This document shows positions 6,267-14,570 of a DNA stretch of 25,213 nt, piece by piece. The notes beneath the pieces are model-generated. The model ran no database searches. It saw only the letters and a program-made list of their open reading frames with translations, and was not told the DNA's origin. The DNA comes from a virus: IMG/VR virus record IMGVR_UViG_3300031629_000073, positions 1-25,213 of that record; one strand, given 5' to 3'. Position 1 is the first letter of the stretch. Each line of letters starts with the position of its first letter. Made by a program: the position numbers and the translations under genes.

Positions 6267-8777
6267 TTGAAATTCTACACAAGTGTCAATAGATTCGGTA
6301 ATTCAATTCTATATCGTGGTTATGATGGTGCTCAACGTATTCATAAGAAAGTGAAGTTCCAACCAAAGTTATTTCTTCCAGATCCAGAAGGTGATTATGA
6401 ATTATATGAACCATCTCCAAATCCAATAAAGTTATCTCCACATAAGTTTGAATCAATGGCAGAAGCTAAAGAGTTCTCTGATACACATAGTAATGTATCT
6501 GGCTTTGAAGTGTATGGTATGACTAACTATGTGTCACAATTCATCTCAACAGAATTTCCAAAAGACATTGAGTTTGATATCAATAAGGTTAACATAACTT
6601 CAATCGATATCGAGGTACATGCTACTGAGGGATTCCCACATGCTGATCAAGCTGCATTTCCTGTTAACGCTATTACATTAAAGCATTCTATTAATGATAC
6701 ATTCTATACATGGGGATTAGATGATTTCGATACATCATTATCTGACTATGAAGTATGTTATTTCAAGTGTGAGAATGAAGAACAATTGTTAAGGAGCTTT
6801 CTGTTACATTGGGAATCACCTATCAATATGCCAGACATTATTACTGGTTGGAATAATAAACTATTTGATATGCCTTATCTTATTAATCGTATTAACAATT
6901 TGTTAGGTAGTAGTCAGTCTAATCGTCTATCTCCTTGGGGTAAGGTTACACCTCGTATGGTTAATATCATGGGTCAAGAGAATAACTATTATGACATCTT
7001 TGGTGTAGCTATTGTAGACTACATGGATGTATTCAAGAAGTTTGCATTACAATTTGGTAAGCAAGAATCGTATAAGTTAGATCATATTGCTAATGTTGTA
7101 TTAGGTGAACGTAAGTTAGATATCACAGACTATGGTAACTTAGTTAATTTAGCTAATGAAAATCATCAGAAGTTTATTGAATACAACATCAAGGATACTT
7201 ACTTGATTCCAAGAATGGATGATAAGTTAGGTCTAATGTCAATTGTATTGATGGTAGCATATCAAGCTGGTGTTAACTTCATAGAGACATTTGGTACTGT
7301 TGGTATTTGGGACTCTATCATCTATAGACGTCTATTAGCTTTGAAACAGGTAGTTCCACCTAAGAAGCATAACATTAAGGTTCCATATCCTGGTGGTTAT
7401 GTAAAGGATCCACAAGTTGGAATGCATAATTGGTTAGCTTCATTTGACGTTAACTCTCTATATCCAAACATAATCGTTCAGTATAATATGTCACCTGAGA
7501 CTATTAGATCTGATATATCTGAGCCATCATTCTCTGTTGATAACTTATTGAATCAGAGAGTTAAAGCTGATTATGATCTTCCATGTGTAGCTAATGGAAC
7601 ATACTTTGAAAATAATAAGGTTGGATTGATTCCACAGATCATCACAGACATCTATGCTGAACGTAGAGATGCAAAGCAAGTAATGATTCAAGGTCAGAAA
7701 GACATTCAGGGTGTTACAGATAGTAAAGAGATTGACAGACTTGAGAAGATCATCAGTGTTAATAAGTCTAAGCAAATGGCTCAGAAGATCTTATTGAACT
7801 CATTGTATGGAGCTATGGGTAATATTCACTTCAGGTATTTCGATATTCGTGTAGCTGAAGGTATTACTATGATGGGTCAGCTTACTATCAAGTGGGCAGA
7901 ACGAGCAGCTAATGAATTCATGAACATGGTAATGGAAAATAAAGAGCCAAAGGATTATGTTGTAGCTATCGATACTGACTCTGTGTATGTTTCTATGACA
8001 GAAGTTATAGCTAAGTTCAAACCAAAGAATCCAATTGACTTTCTTGATGATGTATGTGGATCTAAGTTTAAGGATAAGATCACAAAAGCTCATGGTGAGA
8101 TGTATAAGATTACTAATGGATTCACTCATCGTCTTGAGATGGATCGTGAGGTAATAGCTGATCGTGGTATCTGGATAGCTAAGAAACGTTATATTCTTAA
8201 TGTGTTGGATGATGAGGGAGTACGATTAGCTGAACCTAAGTTAAAGATTATGGGTATAGAAGCTGTTAAATCATCTACTCCAATGAAAGTTCGTGATGCA
8301 TTGAAGGAATCGTTTCCACTTCTAATGAGTTCAACTGAAGAAGAACTTCAGAAGTTTATATCTGACTTTAGGGTTAAGTTTAATAGTATGCCTGCTGAGG
8401 ATGTATCATTTCCAAGGGGATGTAATAACGTAGCTAAGTATGTTAATAAAGTAACAGTATATAATAAGGGTACTCCAATTCATGTTCGTGGAGCTTTGGT
8501 ATTCAATAACTTATTAAAGGAACGAGGACTGAATAAGAAGCATGAATCTATTAAGTCTGGTGATCGTATTAAGTTTGCTTATATGAAGATGCCAAATCCT
8601 ATTAAAGAGAACGTTGTATCTTTTCCAAACTTTCTTCCAAAAGAGCTTGACCTTGACAAGTATATAGACTATAATATGCAATTCGAGAAGACATTTCTAA
8701 AACCTATTAGTGCAATCTTGAATGTAATCGGATGGGAAGCAGAACCAAGTGCTTCTTTAGAATCATTCTTTGAGTAA
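6267..8777 (+). CDS. 43: Replicative DNA polymerase, family B (gp43-like)
   Basis: 836-aa replicative polymerase with proofreading exonuclease. Exo I SIDIEVHA (D114, E116); Exo II DIITGWNNKLFD (near residue 190-200); Exo III YNIKDTYL (near 305). Polymerase motif A FDVNSLYPN (D394), motif B KILLNSLYG (near 507), motif C IDTDS (D569, D571), then the KKRY motif. All catalytic residues are present and the protein is uninterrupted (T4 898 aa). The start is TTG 6267 (MKFYTSVNRFGN aligns with T4 MKEFYISIETVGN), with GGGATG about 5 bp upstream; no in-frame ATG fits. TTG and the overlapping upstream frame suggest limited or controlled translation. In T4, gp43 and RegA both repress this kind of mRNA. 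Confidence 0.96.
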   Translation: MKFYTSVNRFGNSILYRGYDGAQRIHKKVKFQPKLFLPDPEGDYELYEPSPNPIKLSPHKFESMAEAKEFSDTHSNVSGFEVYGMTNYVSQFISTEFPKDIEFDINKVNITSIDIEVHATEGFPHADQAAFPVNAITLKHSINDTFYTWGLDDFDTSLSDYEVCYFKCENEEQLLRSFLLHWESPINMPDIITGWNNKLFDMPYLINRINNLLGSSQSNRLSPWGKVTPRMVNIMGQENNYYDIFGVAIVDYMDVFKKFALQFGKQESYKLDHIANVVLGERKLDITDYGNLVNLANENHQKFIEYNIKDTYLIPRMDDKLGLMSIVLMVAYQAGVNFIETFGTVGIWDSIIYRRLLALKQVVPPKKHNIKVPYPGGYVKDPQVGMHNWLASFDVNSLYPNIIVQYNMSPETIRSDISEPSFSVDNLLNQRVKADYDLPCVANGTYFENNKVGLIPQIITDIYAERRDAKQVMIQGQKDIQGVTDSKEIDRLEKIISVNKSKQMAQKILLNSLYGAMGNIHFRYFDIRVAEGITMMGQLTIKWAERAANEFMNMVMENKEPKDYVVAIDTDSVYVSMTEVIAKFKPKNPIDFLDDVCGSKFKDKITKAHGEMYKITNGFTHRLEMDREVIADRGIWIAKKRYILNVLDDEGVRLAEPKLKIMGIEAVKSSTPMKVRDALKESFPLLMSSTEEELQKFISDFRVKFNSMPAEDVSFPRGCNNVAKYVNKVTVYNKGTPIHVRGALVFNNLLKERGLNKKHESIKSGDRIKFAYMKMPNPIKENVVSFPNFLPKELDLDKYIDYNMQFEKTFLKPISAILNVIGWEAEPSASLESFFE

Positions 8778-8780
8778 TAT

Positions 8781-9719
8781 ATGATAGAATTAACAATATT
8801 TAAATACACGAGAGATAATAAGACTAATAACAAATTGGCGGTTCCTAACTGGCTGTCGTTTGTTACGGTGTTAAAACACCTCTCTAAGCAGCCTGGCTAT
8901 AAACCCAAACAGGGTGAATTTAAACCAGGATCTAGTCTTATATCGCCTGCTGTGTACTCTGAAGGCACTACACGATCTAATGTCAATGTAGATTATTGGG
9001 GTATGTGGGCTGCATTAGATGTTGATCAATATGAAGGTACTTTCGAAGAAGCATTACTTAAATATAAAGACTATGAGTATGTTTGTTACTCTACAGCATC
9101 TTCAACAGAAGAACATCCTAAGTTTCGTGTAGTGTTTCCTCTGACAGATATTGTTTCTAAGAAGCAAATTAAAGGGTTCTGGTATGCAATCAATAAGAAC
9201 TTTGGTGAGGATGGAGATCCACAAACTAAAGACATGAGTCGTATGTATTACGTTCCTGCAGTGTATCCTGATGCGTATAACTTCTTTATAGAGAATAAAG
9301 GTAAGCGTATTGAACCAGAAGAATTGATGGAACAATATCCATGGGTAGATCGAGGAGAGACATTCTTTGATCGTCTTCCAGAATCTATTCAGAAGACATT
9401 GATTGCACGTAAGAAAGATGAGATGAATAATAAGACATTCAAGTGGAGTAGCTTTAAAGACTGTCCATTTGTTAATAAGAAGATGGTGATGCAGTACGCT
9501 GTTATATCTGAAGGCGGATGGTATCATATGATGTACAAGATTATGGTATCGACAGCATCGTCTGCTTTGTATCATAAGTATCCTATAACGTCTGCAGAGA
9601 TCGCTACATTGTGTAGAGAGATAGATAGAGCCAATGGGGATTGGTATGGGGAAAGACCTTTCGAGATTGAAGCTGATAGAGCTATTGAATACGCATACAA
9701 AAATATAGGTGTTATATGA
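8781..9719 (+). CDS. Putative AEP-like primase / replication protein
   Basis: 312 aa, placed 3 bp after gp43. The pattern suggests the archaeo-eukaryotic primase fold seen in phage and plasmid primases: ALDVD (D80, D82) as possible metal ligands, YSTASSTEEHPKFRVVFPL (H112, R116) like the S-x-H...R-x-V-x-P-L strand of such primases, then KDMSRMYYVPAV (R154), matching the SRxxYxP segment. The C-terminal third (CREIDRANGDWYGERP) is helical and could be a PriCT-like helper. No Walker motif, so no helicase domain. T4 uses a DnaG-type gp61 instead, which is not in this window. The ATG lies in an AT-rich stretch with weak SD, and the end overlaps the epimerase (ATGA). Fold assignment is by eye. Confidence 0.6.
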   Translation: MIELTIFKYTRDNKTNNKLAVPNWLSFVTVLKHLSKQPGYKPKQGEFKPGSSLISPAVYSEGTTRSNVNVDYWGMWAALDVDQYEGTFEEALLKYKDYEYVCYSTASSTEEHPKFRVVFPLTDIVSKKQIKGFWYAINKNFGEDGDPQTKDMSRMYYVPAVYPDAYNFFIENKGKRIEPEELMEQYPWVDRGETFFDRLPESIQKTLIARKKDEMNNKTFKWSSFKDCPFVNKKMVMQYAVISEGGWYHMMYKIMVSTASSALYHKYPITSAEIATLCREIDRANGDWYGERPFEIEADRAIEYAYKNIGVI

Positions 9720-10651
9720 AAATATTAGTAACTGGAGCAGCTGGCTTCATTGGATATCATGTTAGTTCTGAACTTGCATACAGAGGACATACAGTAGTAG
9801 GTGTTGATCGTGACATTAATGGTTCTGCAATTAGATCCAAGCGATTTGATTTGTTAGAAGAAGCAGGAGTATTCCAACGGGAAGTTGATATCACACACAA
9901 CTGTGATCGTATTGACTTCTCTATGTTTGACTTTATCTTCCATCTAGCAGCAAATGCTGATGTGATGCATTCACTTGAACAGCCTGCTGGATACTACATG
10001 AATAACATTGTAGGTACTCAGAACATTATCGATGGCGCTACTCTACATAACATTCCTGTAATATATGCATCATCGTCATCTGTATATTCATCGAACAAAT
10101 GTTCAACGGCTAAGCCATACAAAGAGAACATGGTACTCAATCCGCCACCTAATCCGTACGCAATGTCTAAGTATGTGAATGAATCTCAATTTGATCAGGC
10201 TTCTATTAAGAGTTGGGGTATGAGGTTCTTTACTGTATATGGTGAATGGGGTCGTCCTGATATGGCTTTATGGAAGTTCACTCAGCAGATTATGAATGAA
10301 GAGACTGTTACTCTACGTGGTAATGGTAAGTACATCAGAGACTTCACTCATATCGACGACTTGATTAATGCTCTAATATTAGTACTCGATCAGCGACCTA
10401 AAGAAAGTATCATTAACGTAGGTACAGGACGTTGTATTACTAATGAAAGAATGGTTAATATCATAGAGAATGTTACTGGTATTAAAGCTAATATTGAATA
10501 TGAAAAAGCAAACAAATATGAAAGTAAGATGACATTAGCAGATACTTCTATCCTTACATCATTAGGATGGGAATCTCATACAGGTATTGAGGTTGGTATT
10601 AAATCGTTCGTTAAATGGTATAAGAAAGCAGGTGGCCGATATGATGCCTAG
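9716..10651 (+). CDS. NAD-dependent epimerase, UDP-glucuronate 4-epimerase-like
   Basis: 311-aa extended short-chain dehydrogenase. GAAGFIG (residues 7-13) binds NAD; HLAANADVMHSL and SSSSVYS follow; catalytic Tyr/Lys are in PYAMSKY (Y148, K152). The block RFFTVYGEWGRPDMALWKFT is the hallmark of UDP-glucuronate/UDP-galacturonate 4-epimerases. Predicted reaction: UDP-GlcA to UDP-GalA. The next gene makes UDP-GlcA from UDP-Glc, so the two steps are adjacent. Its start overlaps the primase-like gene and its end overlaps the dehydrogenase. A related 4,6-dehydratase is less likely from the motif. Confidence 0.85.
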   Translation: MKILVTGAAGFIGYHVSSELAYRGHTVVGVDRDINGSAIRSKRFDLLEEAGVFQREVDITHNCDRIDFSMFDFIFHLAANADVMHSLEQPAGYYMNNIVGTQNIIDGATLHNIPVIYASSSSVYSSNKCSTAKPYKENMVLNPPPNPYAMSKYVNESQFDQASIKSWGMRFFTVYGEWGRPDMALWKFTQQIMNEETVTLRGNGKYIRDFTHIDDLINALILVLDQRPKESIINVGTGRCITNERMVNIIENVTGIKANIEYEKANKYESKMTLADTSILTSLGWESHTGIEVGIKSFVKWYKKAGGRYDA

Positions 10652-11456
10652 GATTGCAATCATTGGTAATGGGTTTGTTGGATCGACAGTATCTACTGCA
10701 TTTAGTAATACAGAGCAGTACATTCTAGATCCAACAACTCATCCAGAAAACAACTATGATGATCTGGTTGCTTTGAATCCGATGTTAGTCTTTATATGTG
10801 TACCCACACCAATGAGTGTAGATGGGTGCATGGACTCTAGTAACATAGACGAAGTTCTAGCTGAGTTACATAAGCGGAACAAATACCTAGTTAAGGTAAT
10901 CAAGTCTACTATTGTACCAGATCAGATTGATAGCATGTTTCAGCTATTTGAGAATGTTATATACAATCCTGAGTTTCTTCGGGAAGAGTATGCACTCCAC
11001 GACTTCTTGAATCCTAAGTTCAGAGTGTTCGGTGGTAATTATGCTGCATGTGAAAGAGTATCTGAATTGTATTATATCATGTCTGACTGTAAGTCTTGTC
11101 ACACTTATATAACAGACGTTGCTACTGCATCGTGGGTCAAGTACACAATCAATACATTCCTTGCAACTAAGGTAGCATTCTTTAATAGTATCAGAGAGAA
11201 GTTCGATGGTGGTGATTGGATGGCATTCCAAACTATTATTCCAGCAGAACCTCGGTTAGGTAATTCTCATATGCAGGTACCAGGACCAGATGGACTACTT
11301 GGCTTTGGTGGATCATGCTTCCCTAAAGATATACAGGCATTGGCCTGGGAGTATGATCTACCAATCTTAGACGCAGTCATTGAATCTAACAACAAGATCC
11401 GTTCACAATATGATTCGATTAAACGAGAAAAAGATCAGAATATTGTTTACATTTAG
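10641..11456 (+). CDS. Short UDP-glucose 6-dehydrogenase-like protein
   Basis: 271-aa nucleotide-sugar dehydrogenase. N-terminal GNGFVG (residues 9-14) binds NAD; ICVPTPM, YNPEFLREEYALHDFLNP and WVKYTINTFLATKVAFFN are typical of the UDP-Glc/GDP-Man dehydrogenase family; GFGGSCFPKD holds the catalytic Cys (C226). Only about 45 residues follow that Cys, so the C-terminal nucleotide-binding domain of cellular enzymes (~390-450 aa) is missing. It may be a natural short phage form or may need a partner. ATG 10641 (or 10644) has AGGTGG upstream; the extra N-terminal codons from 10587 lie inside the epimerase and are rejected. Confidence 0.84.
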   Translation: MMPRIAIIGNGFVGSTVSTAFSNTEQYILDPTTHPENNYDDLVALNPMLVFICVPTPMSVDGCMDSSNIDEVLAELHKRNKYLVKVIKSTIVPDQIDSMFQLFENVIYNPEFLREEYALHDFLNPKFRVFGGNYAACERVSELYYIMSDCKSCHTYITDVATASWVKYTINTFLATKVAFFNSIREKFDGGDWMAFQTIIPAEPRLGNSHMQVPGPDGLLGFGGSCFPKDIQALAWEYDLPILDAVIESNNKIRSQYDSIKREKDQNIVYI

Positions 11457-11474
11457 TCTAAACTATAGTATAAT
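11446..11474 (+). promoter_or_regulatory. Probable promoter for uvsX-gp41 operon
   Basis: TTTACA (11446-11451), 17-bp spacer, TATAAT (11469-11474). The spacer contains TTTAG-T-CTAAA (11452-11462), a near-perfect dyad as in the other replication-gene promoters. The -35 box overlaps the dehydrogenase stop codon region. The 5' leader carries AACTGAGAGA, shared with the leader of the 24262 promoter. Confidence 0.7.
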
Positions 11475-11508
11475 ATACCTAAGAAATTAATAACTGAGAG
11501 AGAACATT

Positions 11509-12555
11509 ATGTCCATAATGGATAAACTAAAAAGTAATTCAAAGATCAAGGCAACTGATTCATTAGTTGACTCTAAGATCTTTAAGAATCTTGATGTGAC
11601 ACCTACACCAGTTCCTATGATTAATGCCGCATTATCAGGGAATGTTGATGGTGGTGTTACTTCAGGATTGACAGTACTGGCTGGACCATCTAAGCACTTC
11701 AAGACGTCATTCGCATTACTAATGGCTGCAGCATTCTTGGAAGCTCATAAGGATGGTATCATATTGTTCTATGACTCTGAGTTTGGTTCTCCTGCATCAT
11801 ACTTCGAATCATTTGGTATTGACACATCTCGTGTTCTGCATACTCCAATTGCAAACGTAGAAGAGTTGAAGTTTGATATCGTAGCTCAGCTAGAAGGAAT
11901 GGATCGTAAAGATAAGGTAATGATCGTAGTCGATTCTATCGGTAACCTTGCATCTAAGAAAGAATTAGAAGATGCTAAGTCTGAAAAGTCTGTAGCTGAT
12001 ATGTCACGAGCAAAAGCTCTGAAAGGTCTATTCCGTATGGTGACTCCATACTTGACTATGAAAGACATTCCAATGTTAGCTATCAACCACACATATCAGG
12101 AGATCGGTTTATATCCAAAGAACATCGTATCTGGTGGTACTGGTATCTATTACTCTGCAGATAACATCTGGATCATTGGTCGTCAACAAGAGAAAGTTGG
12201 TACAGAGATTGCTGGATATAACTTTATCATTAACGTAGAGAAGTCTCGATTCGTTAAAGAGAAGTCTAAGATTCCAATCAGTGTAACGTGGGATGGAGGT
12301 ATTGAGAAGTACAGCGGATTGTTACAATTAGCATTAGCAGGATCATATGTAGCTAAACCATCTAATGGTTGGTATCAACGAGTCAATACAGATTCAGGTG
12401 AGATGTATGGTGATAAGTGTCGTGAGAAAGAAACGTTAAAGGGCTCTTTCTGGGATCCGATCTTTAAAGAAACAAACTTTAAAGAGTTCATTAAAAACTA
12501 CTACACAATTGCATGTAAGCCAATGCTAGAAGGGGAGATCGACTTTGACCAGTAA
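11509..12555 (+). CDS. uvsX: UvsX RecA-like recombinase
   Basis: 348-aa strand-exchange protein that starts recombination-dependent replication. Walker A GPSKHFKT (59-66) matches T4 UvsX GPSKSFKS. FYDSEFGSPASYFESFG, Walker B VVDSIGNLASKKE (D142), DMSRAKALKGLFR, INHTYQE and SGGTGIYYSADNIWIIGR all parallel T4 UvsX. It is somewhat shorter than T4 (391 aa), lacking the acidic C-terminal tail. The ATG at 11509 is preceded by GAGAGAGAACATT; a second in-frame ATG lies at 11518. The gene after it overlaps by 11 bp with a TTG start. Confidence 0.95.
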   Translation: MSIMDKLKSNSKIKATDSLVDSKIFKNLDVTPTPVPMINAALSGNVDGGVTSGLTVLAGPSKHFKTSFALLMAAAFLEAHKDGIILFYDSEFGSPASYFESFGIDTSRVLHTPIANVEELKFDIVAQLEGMDRKDKVMIVVDSIGNLASKKELEDAKSEKSVADMSRAKALKGLFRMVTPYLTMKDIPMLAINHTYQEIGLYPKNIVSGGTGIYYSADNIWIIGRQQEKVGTEIAGYNFIINVEKSRFVKEKSKIPISVTWDGGIEKYSGLLQLALAGSYVAKPSNGWYQRVNTDSGEMYGDKCREKETLKGSFWDPIFKETNFKEFIKNYYTIACKPMLEGEIDFDQ

Positions 12556-12859
12556 ATTCTATGAAATGATTCCGATGGAAGATGAAGATCGATGGGGTGT
12601 TAGTATAACAGACTCAGAGAATAAGTTCTTTGGAGTATCAGCAATGTATGGTAGTGTTTCTGCTAAGGAACTTGGGGATGGTACAGCACAGTTATCATTC
12701 CACTACGATGTTATAGATAATCCATGGGATGTTGATGTTAGTGGAAATGATCTACATAACGTCCTTGGTGAAGCATTAGAAGATATATTATACACATCAT
12801 TAGAAAGTGGTGAATACAGAATGGGAGATAAAGTTGAATCTGGAACAGCTGATAATTAG
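12545..12859 (+). CDS. Small protein of unknown function in the T4 gene 40 position
   Basis: 104-aa acidic protein, not recognised by sequence. It starts with TTG 12545 inside the end of uvsX, supported by a strong AGGGGAG about 8 bp upstream. It lies between uvsX and gp41, where T4 has gene 40 (an ~114-aa head-assembly factor). Positional equivalence is an inference only, as I see no convincing similarity. Its last 26 bp overlap the gp41 start. The middle (TAQLSFHYDVIDNPWDVDVSG) looks beta-rich and the C-terminal part is an acidic helix. Confidence 0.68.
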   Translation: MTSKFYEMIPMEDEDRWGVSITDSENKFFGVSAMYGSVSAKELGDGTAQLSFHYDVIDNPWDVDVSGNDLHNVLGEALEDILYTSLESGEYRMGDKVESGTADN

Positions 12860-14171
12860 AAACCTGTGCATTAATGAAGAATTCACTCGAATGGTAATCC
12901 CTTTTATTAAGAGGGAATACTTCGAGGGTGTATCTCGTAATGTGTTCGATGATATAGTTAAATTTGTTAATAAATACAATAAGCTACCTACAGCAGAAAC
13001 TTTATTGATTGAGCTTGATACTTCTAGTAATTATGAAGAAGCAAAGACTCTATTAAAAGCAGACGTTGATGCAGTAGAGAAGGATTGGTTAGTAGATCGT
13101 ACAGAAGGTTGGTGTCAGGATAGAGCATTGCATCTTGCAGTAATGGATTCAATTGAGATCATTAATGGTACTCATAAAGAATTAAGTAAGGATGCAATGC
13201 CAGATCTATTAACAAAAGCATTAGCAGTAACATTTGATTCATCTGTTGGTCACGATTATATCGATGATGCAGAAGGTCGATTTGAGTTCTATAATGCTAC
13301 AGAAGAAAGAATTCCATATGATCTAACGTACTTTAATCAGATCACAAAAGGTGGATTACCACGTAAGTCTTTATCTGTTATCTTAGCAGGTACTGGTGTT
13401 GGTAAGTCTTTGTTCATGTGTCATCAGGCAGCAGCAGCTATGTCGATGGGTAAGAATGTATTATACATTACTTGTGAGATGGCAGAAGAGAAGATAGCAG
13501 AACGTATTGATGCTAACTTATTGAATGTTGATATTGCTAAGCTAGATACATTAGAACATGATAACTTTATCAATAAGGTAAATAAGATATCTACTAAGAC
13601 TCAAGGCAAGATCATCATTAAGGAGTATCCAACTGCAACAGCACATACTGGTCACTTCAGAGCATTATTGTCTGAGATCAAGTTAAAGCGGAAGATGGTT
13701 CCAGATATTATCTTTATAGATTATCTGAACATTTGTGCATCGGCTAGGATGAAAGGTATGGGTGGTTCTATTAACTCATACACATACATCAAGTCTATTG
13801 CAGAAGAGATTCGTGGATTAGCTGTAGAGTTTAATGTACCAATTGTAACAGCAACTCAGGTAAACCGTGAAGGTTTTGATTCATCTGATGTGGATCTAAC
13901 TAACACATCTGAATCATTTGGTCTACCAGCAACAGCAGACCTAATGTTTGCATTGATATCTAATGAGGAATTAGAAGGCTTAAATCAGATAATGGTTAAG
14001 CAATTGAAGAATCGTTATAATGATATTGGTTTGAATAAGAGATTTGTTATTGGAGTAGATAGAGCAAAGATGAGATTATTCGATGTGGAAGAACGAGCAC
14101 AGAGTTTAATCGAATCTCCAAAGAAAGAAGATCCATTAAATCTTCCAGATAAATTCACTGGATTCAAATAG
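12834..14171 (+). CDS. 41: Replicative DNA helicase (gp41-like, DnaB family)
   Basis: 445-aa hexameric 5'-3' helicase. N-terminal domain begins MNLEQLIIRNLCINEEFTR, a form usual in marine T4-like gp41. Walker A AGTGVGKS (185-192), Walker B IIFIDYLN, the ATQVNREGF sensor region and the C-terminal KNRYN arginine finger are present. The start is TTG 12834, with GGGAG (12823-12827) at 6-bp spacing; a GTG at 12807 has no ribosome site and adds nine residues unlike the family. Overlap with the previous gene suggests coupled translation with UvsX. Confidence 0.94.
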   Translation: MNLEQLIIRNLCINEEFTRMVIPFIKREYFEGVSRNVFDDIVKFVNKYNKLPTAETLLIELDTSSNYEEAKTLLKADVDAVEKDWLVDRTEGWCQDRALHLAVMDSIEIINGTHKELSKDAMPDLLTKALAVTFDSSVGHDYIDDAEGRFEFYNATEERIPYDLTYFNQITKGGLPRKSLSVILAGTGVGKSLFMCHQAAAAMSMGKNVLYITCEMAEEKIAERIDANLLNVDIAKLDTLEHDNFINKVNKISTKTQGKIIIKEYPTATAHTGHFRALLSEIKLKRKMVPDIIFIDYLNICASARMKGMGGSINSYTYIKSIAEEIRGLAVEFNVPIVTATQVNREGFDSSDVDLTNTSESFGLPATADLMFALISNEELEGLNQIMVKQLKNRYNDIGLNKRFVIGVDRAKMRLFDVEERAQSLIESPKKEDPLNLPDKFTGFK

Positions 14172-14179
14172 GAACTACC

Positions 14180-14338
14180 ATGGGATACCATACATTAGAT
14201 GATCTGCAGAAAGTAATCGACTTGATGCATCGTAGGATGACTCATATTATGTTGAATAGAGGGGTACTTGCTCAGCCAGAGATTGATAATATCTTATCTG
14301 ATATTAAAAGCCTAGCGAGGCAAATTGCCCATGAGTAG
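14180..14338 (+). CDS. Small helical protein of unknown function
   Basis: A 52-aa frame that fills the gap after gp41. It begins MGYHTLDDLQKVIDLMHRRM and ends SLARQIAHE, with a heptad-like helix throughout. TAGGA lies 6 bp before ATG 14180, and the stop (14336-14338) overlaps the start of the next gene. It is not recognised. The support is the ribosome site, tight packing and the absence of any other gene in the interval. Confidence 0.6.
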   Translation: MGYHTLDDLQKVIDLMHRRMTHIMLNRGVLAQPEIDNILSDIKSLARQIAHE

Positions 14339-14570
14339 TTTAGTCGTATTAAGTTTATTTCTTATAGCTATAACAGCTATTTGGTTCTACAAACTAGGCC
14401 TTCGAACTGATATTGAAGTAGCTGTTAACCAGGAGAGTTTTAGGGCAGGTATAGAAGAGGGTGTATCAGGTACACTTAAACTAATGGAAGAGGAAGGAAT
14501 AATTCGTCGTAACGAGACAGATGATGACTACGAAATGCCATCGGCTGTAAGTTACGACGAAAAGGTTTAG
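14331..14570 (+). CDS. Single-pass membrane protein of unknown function
   Basis: 79 aa. MSSLVVLSLFLIAITAIWFYKLG forms an N-terminal membrane anchor (residues 3-20), followed by an acidic soluble domain with FRAGIEEGVSGTLKLMEEEG. ATG 14331 overlaps the preceding stop and has GAGG 10 bp upstream; TTG 14325 is an alternative. Its stop codon (14568-14570) directly abuts the stop of the convergent EF-hand gene, so no bases separate the two opposed transcription units. Confidence 0.65.
   Translation: MSSLVVLSLFLIAITAIWFYKLGLRTDIEVAVNQESFRAGIEEGVSGTLKLMEEEGIIRRNETDDDYEMPSAVSYDEKV

Noticed and set aside
5992-6282. 96-aa - strand frame over the small basic gene, terminator and polymerase promoter
   Set aside because: It would read through a strong terminator and promoter of the + strand; no ribosome site or family signal.
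6267-8777. Split polymerase or intein in gp43
   Set aside because: Exo I-III and polymerase motifs A-C occur in order in one frame with normal spacing.
9102-9575. 157-aa - strand frame inside the primase-like gene
   Set aside because: Antisense shadow: Cys/His/Ile-rich composition, no start signals, and the + strand gene is well supported.
10587-10640. Extended N-terminus of the UDP-glucose dehydrogenase-like gene
   Set aside because: The added residues lie inside the epimerase gene and precede the conserved GNGFVG start; ATG 10641 has its own ribosome site.
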